The notes under the pieces are model-generated. The model was not told where the DNA came from and did not search any database. It saw nothing but the letters and a program-made list of their open reading frames with translations. DNA of 64,000 bases from Straminergon stramineum (lineage: Eukaryota; Streptophyta; Bryopsida; Hypnales; Calliergonaceae): assembly GCA_963920665.1 (NCBI GenBank), contig OY987272.1, positions 13,707,001-13,771,000 of the forward strand, written 5' to 3'. Shown piece after piece: positions 50,814 to 60,739 of the stretch; position 1 is the stretch's first letter, and each line of letters starts with the position of its first letter. Made by a program: the position numbers and the translations under genes.

Positions 50814-50993
50814 CTGGTTTTTACATTCTCAGGGAACTTGCTGTTCTTTCGGCCTTCTCCATTTTTGAACCCCCATAGACGCGAGTTGGCTTGCTTTGCG
50901 ACTGCTCGACTCGAATAGAAGCATTGAAATAGAGCGGTATGGCTTATAACTAATGCTTCGACCAGTGTTCGACCAGTATTGTAGACCGTTTAC

Positions 50994-50999
50994 AATAAA
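50994..50999 (+). terminator. Poly(A) signal of NDUFA12
   Basis: AATAAA lies about 180 nt after the stop codon, in a context (TTTACAATAAAG) very like that at 1002 behind SMU1. No cleavage site can be read directly. Confidence 0.5.
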
Positions 51000-51049
51000 G
51001 ATTTTATAAGAATTGCATGCTTCGTTCACCTGTTATTATGCTGGGGTTA

Positions 51050-52250
51050 GTTGAAGTGCATTTATTAATGTGGCCAAGTTTCTTCAAGGCAGAATGCCAG
51101 TTGTAGAATCCACATCACTTTCAATTGCTGAAACACCATTTGGGGGATCTTTGGAGGACCATATTTGAGTTTTGCACATGCTTCTATGGTTGTATCTCTT
51201 CTTATGTTACTACATTGCTTGATTTGATCGAAGATTTGAGTTTGTAGGGTTGCAATTGGTCTAGCGAAATCATTTCTGTAAGTCTGAAGAATTTTCTAAC
51301 TTACTTTTCGACTGTCCATTTACTCTGGCTTGTCGAGGAGCAGTAGGCTCCAGTCGCATGCTTTATTGTTGGTCATGATTGTCTTGCTTATAGATGCAGG
51401 TTTTCATGATTCGCAAAGGGAGTTCCTTCTTTATTGTTGGCAAAAGAGAAGAAAGGCATGTCCTCTAACCTCCCGCCTGGACTTGCTCAAACCTCATCCA
51501 ATGAGAAGAAATAGCATGTACTGAACAATGCCTTTAATCCTTGCAAAAAATGCTTGAGAAATGAAGAAACGTTACTGAATGATGATTTGTTCATGAGTAG
51601 AAGGGCCTCGGCATGCTCTATATGGAAACATGTTTAACGAAGAACCTTGGAGTTGTGGTTGCCATCCAAGTGTCAGTTGGAATAATTACTCCGAAACTTG
51701 GCATTCAAGCCCAGGAAATGAATCAACCATCGCATTATTAGAGTCCAACACCCATTAATTGTGTGAGGAACAATATATCAAGGCCTCCCGAGATCAAGAC
51801 ATGCAATTTGTTCCAAAGATTCAAGTGTACATGTGGGGTTAGTCAGATTTCTTGGACCCATTCCCAACATATTCATAATCCAATCAAAGTGAAATCTACT
51901 CATCTTCTGAAATATCAATGAACTCTCACTACTTGGATTCCTACTTTTTGAAGAACACTTGTGGACAAGTCTAGAGATACTTAGAGATACTAATCGGGCC
52001 TAGTATGTATTCTTTCACTTCAAATATTCATAGAATTTTTAATTTTATTTTAAAAACTTAAGAATTTTCTTTTCTACAAGGTTTTCCTCCAAAAGACCAA
52101 TAAATTAATTATGACTCTTGATAGCAAGAAGGGGGACAATTTCTTAAAAGGATTGGGAATGAATGAAGTTACCTTAGCCCTAACCCTAATTAGGTGATTG
52201 AGTAATGCATTAAAAATATTGTTGATTATATAGTAGCCCACACCAAGTTG
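51050..52250. other. Intergenic stretch, nothing recognised
   Basis: Moderately AT-rich with short open frames only. No RNA gene, inverted repeat or family motif was seen. Confidence 0.4.
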
Positions 52251-52254
52251 GCTA

Positions 52255-53090
52255 GCCTAGCACTGTAAATTCATGTACAGTACCGAGCAATTCTCAATTT
52301 TCCTTTTCTACCCCATTCTACATTTCAAAACAATTTTGAATAATATATAATATGATGACATTTCTTGTCTTGTATAATCAATATTTCAATTTTTATGTAA
52401 TTCCAATAAAGCATACCAAATTTGGGTTTCAAAGAAGTAAAACTCCATTTTTGGTAAATTATTTCATTTAAAATTCAAAGTTTTACATGATAATTGATTG
52501 AAAACCATGGGTGATGAATTTTTTTAATTTGATTGTGGCAATATGTAGGAAACATCTATATGCACATCTTTCCTTCAATAAAAGTCTCCAAAAAGTTTGA
52601 GAATTTCCTCATAAACTGATTTCAAAAATTGAGGTGACAAAGTCCAAAAATAGATATTTCTTTATTGTAATTAGATTTTTCTATTTGACCTTTGCATTGT
52701 TACTAATTTTGTACATTTGATCATGAAGGTAAATTTTCTTAGCCATAATCTAATTACAATGAAGAAATATCCATTTTTCAAAATTTGGACATTGTCACCT
52801 CAATTTTTGAAATGTTTGTAAAAAATTCATCACCTGTGGTTTTCAATCAATTATTGTGTAAAATCATTGAAATTTAATGAAACAATTCACTAAAAATGAA
52901 GTTCTGGTTTTATGAAATTCAAATTTGGTAGGCTTAATCTGAAATTGCATAAGAATTATATGTTGATTATGCAAGATGAAAAATGTTAATAACATGATAC
53001 ATTTTGTAATTTTCTTTTGAATGGCAGAATGGGGTGGATGATTGAGACTTGTTGGGTACTGTACATCTGAAAGCTTTGATTGCTATACTC
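52255..53090. mobile_element. Large foldback element, ~0.8 kb, with arms of ~0.4 kb
   Basis: The whole block is an imperfect palindrome centred near 52690. Left-arm text such as ATGTACAGTACCGAGCAA, TACCCCATTCT, TTGTATAATCAATAT, CATACCAAATTTG, TAATTGATTGAAAACCA, GGTGATGAATTTTTT, AAAATTGAGGTGACAA and ATTTCTTTATTGTAATTAGA reappears in the same order on the minus strand of the right arm. Arm identity looks well below perfect. No open frame spans it. It could be a foldback or Mutator-like non-autonomous transposon or an inverted duplication. A transcript through it would form a very long hairpin. Confidence 0.75.
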
Positions 53091-53685
53091 TTCATTGTAT
53101 TTAGTGTGGTCTGCACTAGAAGGATACCATAGTTCAAGAGGAAGTGATCATATTTAAGATCAAAGAACCTAATATGCTACAATTATATTCTGAAATATAT
53201 TTATGAACAAGAAGTAAAAAAATTTAGAGTAACTTCAATACAAAAATTTCAGTCATTAATACTAACATTTGAAAAATATTAAACTAATGTAATTCAAAAT
53301 TAAAACGAGAATAGACTCTTTCTAATGTAAGATTTGATATCTATTTTACATCTCAAATTATCTTTCATTCCCATCATTTTGATATTTTTCTAATGCTAGA
53401 TTTATTTCTCTAAAATATTCATATATAAAGGTCTTTTTAATAACAATTTGCAATACTTTTATATGTCAAAATTTGTTCATGAGAATAGAATTAAGTTTAA
53501 ATTTTGTTATTGGAGTACAACCTCATCATTTTTATTGTGCTCTATACTTTAACCTTACTTGTCATTCTTGCCTTTTGCAATAATCATAAATAAGTCTCTT
53601 GATGTCTAAAAAAAAGTGATTCTATCATAAAATTATTCAACAATAGAGCCAGAGTGACACTCAAATTCATTTAGAAAATGACAAC

Positions 53686-53886
53686 TCAACCCCTAAACAA
53701 GAAGCTAGTCACTATGGAAATCACCCATTTTGGTACCATGTGAATCATTTGCTTAAAAAACTCACAAAAAAACTCATTGGAGGATCAAATTGTTTTGCAA
53801 CACCTCCCCTTTCCACACAAAATTCCACGGATGAACATTTGCACTTTTCTTTTAAATAGAAGGATTCTTTGTCCTTCCAAGGTTAA
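53686..53886 (+). mobile_element. TTAA MITE, ~201 bp, one decayed border
   Basis: The left end reads TCAACCCCTAAACAAG (TTAA changed to TCAA) and the right end CTTCCAAGGTTAA. The body matches the 5280/22490 type: TTGGTACCATGTGAATCATTT, CTCATTGGAGGATCAAA, ACACCTCCCCTTTCC, GATTCTTTGTC. A neighbouring TTAA element starts 22 bp further on. Confidence 0.6.
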
Positions 53887-53908
53887 GTTAACTATACTTC
53901 AACTCAAA

Positions 53909-54825
53909 TTAATCCCTAAAGGACCAAATGTCCATTCAACATATGCAAGAAATCTTGAGTAGGTACCTACAAAGTCACTTTTGATCAGTTATTCATGAAA
54001 TTTGGACACAATGTGTATACATGTATTTCTTTGGTGGAAAACCAATTTTTTTTAATTCATGGCAGCTTGGGCAATTTAGGAATCTTTGGAGAATCTTTTG
54101 CAAAAAACTCATCAACTTTTGAAATTTGGTGTGTACATAATTGACAAAATATGGCATGAAATTGTCCAAAAAATAACCAAATTTTAGTCTTCAAATCACA
54201 TTCTAAGAGGAGTCAAACTTTGTTAGCTCTATTGGGGTGTTTCAAGAAAAAACATTTTCTTCTAACTTCAAGTTCTATTATCTTACAATTTATGAGGTCA
54301 AAATTCTTTAAATTTTTTTGACATATTCCTAATGTTTGTCTCCAACTTTTCACCATTTGGAATTCAAATAAAAAATTTCCTCATTGCACAAGAAAGCACC
54401 AAAAAATGACTAGTGTATTGCCAATTACTTAATGTCCTTGCATTGTAGGGTGATTTAGAGTAAGACTCCATATTTGCTTCTAAAATTTTTCATGAGTAAA
54501 CTGAACATCATATTCACATGAATGGTAAAAATCCTCATTTTGGTGTAGAGCAAAAATTTTAACACAAAAGGGACCAAAGTCTACAGCCCAGATTCACAAA
54601 AATGAAAGAAAGTTTTTTTTCTCACCTCAAACATTATATTCTTTCAATCCGTGCAGTCAAATGGGCTAAATTTTATTCCACACTTTGGTAAAATACTTTA
54701 CTTTAGTTTTGTGCAGCTGAAGTTAAAAAAAAAAGTTTAGATTTCCATTTTTGAATAACATACCACAAAATCGCAGTTTTTGACAATCTCTCCCTGATAG
54801 CCCCCCTCCGTCCTTTAGGGGTTAA
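53909..54825. mobile_element. Long piggyBac-like TTAA element, 917 bp
   Basis: The left end reads TTAATCCCTAAAGGACCAAA. The right end, reverse-complemented, reads TTAACCCCTAAAGGACGGAG. TTAA is intact on both sides. This is the longest well-bounded member here. A diverged partial relative is at 35040-35640. The interior has no transposase-like frame, so it is non-autonomous or a deeply decayed deletion derivative. Confidence 0.72.
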
Positions 54826-55535
54826 CTTATGATCCACAATGCCAACCTTTATATTGATTTCTTCTTGACTGAAAGAACTTGTCAATGCCAGCTTCTTCAT
54901 TCAACTCAAATAACGTTATGATCAATCCATGAAAACTCACGCAAATGCTCGAGCAAATCCAAATATCCAGAGCCCTCAGAAGAGGCAGCTTATGTGACCC
55001 TCACTATAATGTACAGTACGCCAAAGACACTACAATATACCCCACCCCCAAAAATGTCCTGTATCTGACGATTCAGCTAATAATTTTTCAAAATATATAC
55101 AATGGGGCAAAAGACAGGTTAGAGGTTAGGGCAAGATGCACTGAACACTTATTAGCAACTACTATCCCCTACTGTACAGTACAATTAAAAGATACAGAAT
55201 CTTTTAACCTACAACTTATTTCGTACATGGACGAGAAGAGGCGTGCACAAGCGCTGAGTCAAACCTCTTTGTATAAAAACGTGCTCCAAGTTCTCACTGA
55301 CAGAGTCCTCGTTTTATCATGCTTGCTTTCAAGCATGAGCAACTGATGAAATTGTCGACTTCGTGATACAACCACAGTAGGGTTTAGGCAGCAAGCTATC
55401 CCACACATTCTTTGCACAGTTGCTAGGAACTTCTTTTCTTCAACGTGGGCACATTCGTCGCGATCCTACCGACACTGGTGACATTTGGTGCTGCTCGCAA
55501 GAGTTAGGCAACTCAATCATACCCAGTTCAGAAAC
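54826..55535 (-). other. Probable 3' flank of the ATG18 gene
   Basis: The sequence includes a 133-codon plus-strand frame (54945-55346) with no family signature or splice support. The stretch is less AT-rich than the repeats before it, in keeping with the 3' UTR of the minus-strand gene. GTACAGTAC-like words occur at about 55013 and 55174. Confidence 0.35.
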
Positions 55536-58500
55536 CTAAATGGATACAGTTGTTTCCTCATCAGCTTCTTCAGGCTTAATGTAACGTTCGTATTCGATCT
55601 GCACCATTTCTCCACCGTTCTTTCCGTCGAATGAGCACCTGTAGAAACTGCGGCCAAATTTTTTTGATAGAAATTGCACAGTATCAATTTCAACGCTCAA
55701 CATTGGGTCTCGCCCCTCCCCAAATCACAAAAGATCCCCCCCTTAGATTGACAAAGACTTTAATGTTATGTTGGTAGGAATTAGATTCATTTAGTCCTCA
55801 TGTTGAGTTAACGTTCATATACTTTGAAACCTACTCACTCACGCATTAGATTGAAGTCGAACACACCAAATGAAAAGATTGAACTATTTCCTTCATAGCA
55901 AATCCAGGGATCTGTATGCAGAAAATTTACTTACCTCCCATTTGCACACACTATGACGATTGTGTCCTCCCGCGCTCCAAAGGATACTATGGCCCTGCTC
56001 TCCTCAGGCACACGGAACTGTGCAAAGGACCACTCTGAACTGAAATATTTAGGGAGCACACCTGTCACAATGATGACATGCGAGTTAGAGGTCAGGTATA
56101 TAGTTCAAACGAACTCAAGCAAATAGACTCGTAAATGTATTCAGGAAACCGTGATGAAATCCTTGGTTAGCACCACGAAATGGAACTAACCATTGGAACC
56201 ACAAAATTCTGAACTGTATCCAGCAACTCTAGTAGAAAAAATTAAATACTCTCCCGCTATACTCTCCAACTTGAAACGATTGAAATGATTGTTCTAGCCA
56301 CCAATCATTTACGGAGGCCACCTCATGATACATAGGGAGGCTTCCACATGATCACTGGCACAATAGGGAGTCCTTCCCATGAATCATTAGGAAGATTCTC
56401 TATACGATGTTGTCAAAGTTCTAGAAACAGTGTAATTTTTTGGCAAAGCCTGTTAAACGTTTGTGAAGGAAACCTGTCCAAAAATTTCAAGCAATTTAAG
56501 GGACAAAAGCTAACCCTTCATGAAGGAAAGTGATGACCCCGCATTTGCGGATGCAGAAGTACTGGCTCGCAGGGGACTAATAGAGCTAACTCTGGGAGAC
56601 AGCGCCGATCCGCCTGCAGAGGGTGAGGTCGCATTGGCTATTGCCTCTGTTCGTGCCTCTTCAGTAGTTGGTTTCAAGGCAAAAACGTGCACTGTCCCTT
56701 TAGCACTGGAAACGGCTAGCCAACGAAGATTTGGATGGAAAGCAAGACTATATATTTCAGCCGGATGTGCTCCTCGTCGAAGCTATCACCAAAAAAAGGG
56801 GACCAATTAGCTTCAAACAGATGAGATTAATGTTTATATTGAGGCCATGAAGAGAGCACATGTCCTAACCCTATGGATGTTGGGAAATCGTGTAATGAAT
56901 ACTCATTTCCAAAGGGATTAATATTGAGAACAGATATCTCAGAACACGAAATCAAAGCACTGCCCAGATCAACACCTACACAGCTTCTTACAAGCAGTAA
57001 GAAATGAACAGATTGACCAGTTTGTACTATAGGGAACTAGAAGGAAGAAAAACAACATACTATAGCCTATTGCTGAAGGCCAAACGCTCTGAAGATCCCC
57101 ACAGATGAAAACAGCCAATCTTGACTTCATGGTGCTGTTCTAAGACCTTCATAGATCGCACAGGCATGTGAAACAGAGCTAGTAGGGTTTGTGATAAGGC
57201 TGGAAAAGTCACTAGATCGTGCAGGCCATCCAACTTAGGTGATTTCAGAATTCTCAAAATGATTCTTAATAGCCCATTGTGAACGAAGTAGGGAAGTCCA
57301 ACGCATACCTCTTGCAACTTCGTGCCATCCGCCGTATTGAATATCCGAACAAGAGTCCCTTTATTGCTGGCAGTCGCCAAGAGAGATCCATCGAGAGAAA
57401 GTGAGAGGCAAGCCAAGGACGATTCATGTGCCTGTATGAACCTTGTTTTCTTCACACCATACAACTCAACTCGCACTTCACCTTTCCGCTGGCCAGGGCA
57501 TGCGAGAACACATGTCTTCGGTGTGGGAGAGAGTGCGCATATTCCTTTCGTGTTGGACAACGTTTCAATTTGATGAAGGAGTTTCAAGTCAGCAAAGTTG
57601 TAGACATATACTCTGAATTCCAATACAACAACAATCCTATCCCTCCGCAGCCGAACAGCTCGCACTTCACTTCGGAATGAAAGCTCTCCTATACACCGGC
57701 TTTGATGGTCGTCCCATATCATGACCTTGTTCGGAGAATACCGGGGTGATTTCCCTCCACCAACAAGAGCCAAAATGTTGCACCTGAAACTTTCTCAATC
57801 ATAATGGTTTTAGATTACGCACGCACAGTTGCGGAGAACATACAGCACCCTGTACCATTGAAACAAAAATGGTTCTTCACTAAACAAAGGCTCAACTATA
57901 ATTAAGGCCCCACCAGCACCAATCAAGTATGCCAATTAGCTGACTGGAATTAATTACTAAACGCCCATACTGCCCAACTAGGATCAGCGAACTTGGTGCT
58001 AAATCCCGGTAACTAGCTTGCAAAGAATTTTACATTCATTTCCACGAGTCAAATTAACTCCCCGATTAGGACAAGTAGCAGCAACTGTGTAACACAAATG
58101 GTTTGAAGTTCTAAATCGGACCGTATGATCCAAGTAGCAGCAGTTAGCTAACCTGAAAGCCTAAATCCCGATTAGTTAGATTACGAGTGCAGGCACACTG
58201 TAGCTTAGTTAACATCCAACTAGTTATTGATCAACTAGTACATAATGGACCTGAACAGCCCAGATTGCTAATTGGCGCTATGTGGTTCGTGCGGTTGGAG
58301 CCTTGGAAAGAAAAGACGACCACTGCGAAACTCAAAATCCAATCCAATCAATAGAGAAGCAATGTCGTACCTAAACAGCATCTCCACAATAGCAATCCCA
58401 GCACCGTCGAATTCTCGACGGAACGTTTCCTTGAAGGGATCACAATTAAAGATACGAAACCCTGTCTGTGTGCCACATGAAAAGCATCCATGGTCCTGAT

Positions 58501-58735
58501 TGAAGGCAACAGAGAGCAGAGATTGCTCAACTTGTGTAACATCCAGCCGGGGAGAAATTTGGGGCGAGGCTGCGGTCGAAGGTGGTGAAGAAGGTATAGA
58601 GTCATTACTTGGGTACGTTCCCTCAGCGGCCGAAGGTGGTGAAGAAGGTATAGAGTCATCACTTGGGTACGTTCCCTCACTATAACGATCATGTGCTGAT
58701 GGCGGCACTGGAAGCGGCGGCGATGAAAGAGGCAT
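55536..58735 (-). CDS. ATG18: ATG18/WIPI-type PROPPIN autophagy protein (5 coding exons)
   Basis: Seven-bladed WD40 protein that binds PI3P and PI(3,5)P2 on the phagophore and helps recruit ATG2 and lipid. Coding exons: 58735-58371, 57783-57309, 56782-56515, 56061-55935, 55647-55536. They sum to 1347 nt, 448 residues, all GT-AG. Residues 1-65 are a Ser/Pro-rich N-terminal tail with an 18-residue tandem duplication. The propeller starts at [17 protein letters not shown], followed by [76 protein letters not shown] and [14 protein letters not shown]. The phosphoinositide-binding motif is LRRG at 281-284, opening exon 3. The Ser-rich insert after FALKP (about 318-365) corresponds to the membrane-inserting CD loop of blade 6. 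Closest by memory to the Arabidopsis ATG18a group. The start ATG is the only one in frame after the splice acceptor at 58762. Confidence 0.94.
58578..58679 (-). repeat. 54-bp tandem duplication in the ATG18 N-terminal tail
   Basis: A unit of 54 bp (58578-58631) is repeated for 48 bp (58632-58679) with one visible substitution. It encodes [18 protein letters not shown], then [16 protein letters not shown]. The period is a multiple of three, so the frame is kept. The near identity points to a recent duplication within the disordered tail. Confidence 0.95.
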
Positions 58736-60055
58736 GATTGCCGAATTCCCAGTCGCTAATCCCTGACACAAGCAGTTTCTTGAAATTGTTAGGACTGTAG
58801 TATTTGATCCCACTTGCAGACCGAACGCATTTAAGGTCTCCCAAATTACCCCATCCTGAAAATTCCAAGAGCTCAGCAAATGGAAGCTGGTATAAGGCAG
58901 AGGATACTGAAACAGTTAGGGACCTGATCCAGTCTCCTATACTAGTCCTTCTACCAACAACAACTCATCTTTACACACCCTTGGGTGTAAGCATAACTTG
59001 GCTAATATCTACGGCTACTGATGATCTTTAAATGGAAATGTCTGCCGTCCCTTCGATAATGGTCTACGACCTCTGAATTTGAAATTGCTGCATACACATA
59101 AAATCCCAGAGGAAGATCTCTCCACAGCTCTACAGTGATTTCCTAAAAATCACTCCTACATATCACAATGTTGAAGTGATGCAAATAGTATCCTCTACCT
59201 TATCACAGGCACCGGACGAAACCCGCAATTACACCAGCGAACATAAGGACACATTTCACGAATCTAAACCTAAATCTGCTGGATCTAGAAACGAACCTAT
59301 ACACGACATCAGCAAGTCCAATTCCCGTCGACAATCATGTTCGTAAGCCAATTCACAGGAAATATACAACAGTATGCACCAGAAATCTCTCCGTTTAGAA
59401 AGAGTGACAAATACGCAAACAAAAGAAACAAATGACCAAGCCCGGCATGAAATTGTCACCTCTTCTTCCGCGCGGGTGAAACCTCGACTACCAATGAAAG
59501 GAAACCACCAAGATCTTGCGCAAATCACATTGAACCTCCTCCTGCTTGTGCGTGAGCTCCACGCATAACTCTATCATCTCATAATTCACCCCGAATGCAC
59601 TGATATTAAACGCCTCGTTCTCCTTAAGAAATCCTAAACCTTCACGACAAACAGAGACACACCGTCAATCGCAGGCGAATGCCGCTGAATCGTTCCAAGG
59701 TCGGGAAAACCCGTTGGATAGCAGGATTTCACACCACAGCGATCGAACTCTGCGAATCAACTCCCAAATTAACAAACAGAAATTTGCGACTGGAATTCTC
59801 ACATCCAAATTTGGATCATTCCATCTCGTCAGAAGAAAAGAAGATTGGAAAAAAGTTCACAGAATATCAATTTCGTGAGGGGGAGATCCAGTTCCAAGCA
59901 ATTCGAACCCTAGCTTGTCATTCTCATTTCGCAGCTTGAGAGAGAGAGAGGAAGACCGCACCACGGTAAAGTTCCGAAAGAAAAATACACAAAAGAGACC
60001 TCCCAAACTGAGGGGAACCTCAGGGAACCCTAAACTAGGCGTTTTCCCATAAGAA
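58736..60055 (-). promoter_or_regulatory. ATG18 leader with a 5' UTR intron and promoter region
   Basis: A good acceptor (TGTGTCAG on the minus strand, exon edge at 58762) lies 27 nt upstream of the start codon, after a pyrimidine-rich stretch. The first exon must therefore lie further out, and the leader is spliced. The sequence stays gene-like in composition to about 60050, with a GAGAGAGAGAG tract at about 59938-59950, which may mark the promoter or 5' UTR. The first-exon donor was not fixed. Confidence 0.45.
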
Positions 60056-60159
60056 GGTTAACGCCGGGGCTTTTTTTTTCATTTTTTATGAAGTGCGAAA
60101 GTGGCTATATAAGATGATATAGTGGTGGCTCAAATTTCAACATTTATCTATATACTGGA

Positions 60160-60739
60160 TTAACCCCTAAAGGACCGAGGCACATTTTATACACAAATTG
60201 TGAAAAACTGCCACTTTCTAGGGCAGTGGAAAAAAATTGAAAGAAAAGGGGATTTTTTTCAAAATTCAACCATACAAATATGTACTAAACTACTATGGGA
60301 ATGTGTGGAAAAAATTTCAGAAATTTTGACCATACGGATTGAAAGATTATAAACTTTGAAGTTAGTGGGAAAAAGTTTTTTTTCAACCTTGCTTGATAGG
60401 GCCAGCAGCCTTTAACTCCTCCTACAATGAGATTTTTACACTAGACATGGTTATTTTTTTTCACATTTGCATCTTATATCATGTAAGTTACATACCTGCC
60501 AAAATTTCAGAAGTAGAGGAGGTGTTTTGCACATGCTGCCCAAGCTGCCCGAAAAGTTTAGGGCAGCATAACTTTTGATCCGGGCACCCAATCGGAAAAA
60601 ATTTATATTCTTACTTAGGGGATACATGTTCACACCTTGAATCAAAATTTGAAGAACATCCATTAGAAAATGACTTCATACAAACCTACCCGAGATTACT
60701 TGCGTATGTTCAACAGTCATTCGGTCCTTTAGGAGTTAA
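60160..60739. mobile_element. piggyBac-like TTAA element, 580 bp
   Basis: The left end reads TTAACCCCTAAAGGACCGAG. The right end, reverse-complemented, reads TTAACTCCTAAAGGACCGAA. This is a strong inverted repeat of about 20 bp with two or three mismatches, with intact TTAA at both borders. Part of its interior is related to 35371-35460. It lies just beyond the presumed ATG18 promoter. No transposase frame. Confidence 0.82.

Noticed and set aside
54945..55346. A 133-codon plus-strand frame
   Set aside because: No recognisable motif, and it lies in the 3' flank of the minus-strand ATG18 gene. Composition is not clearly coding.
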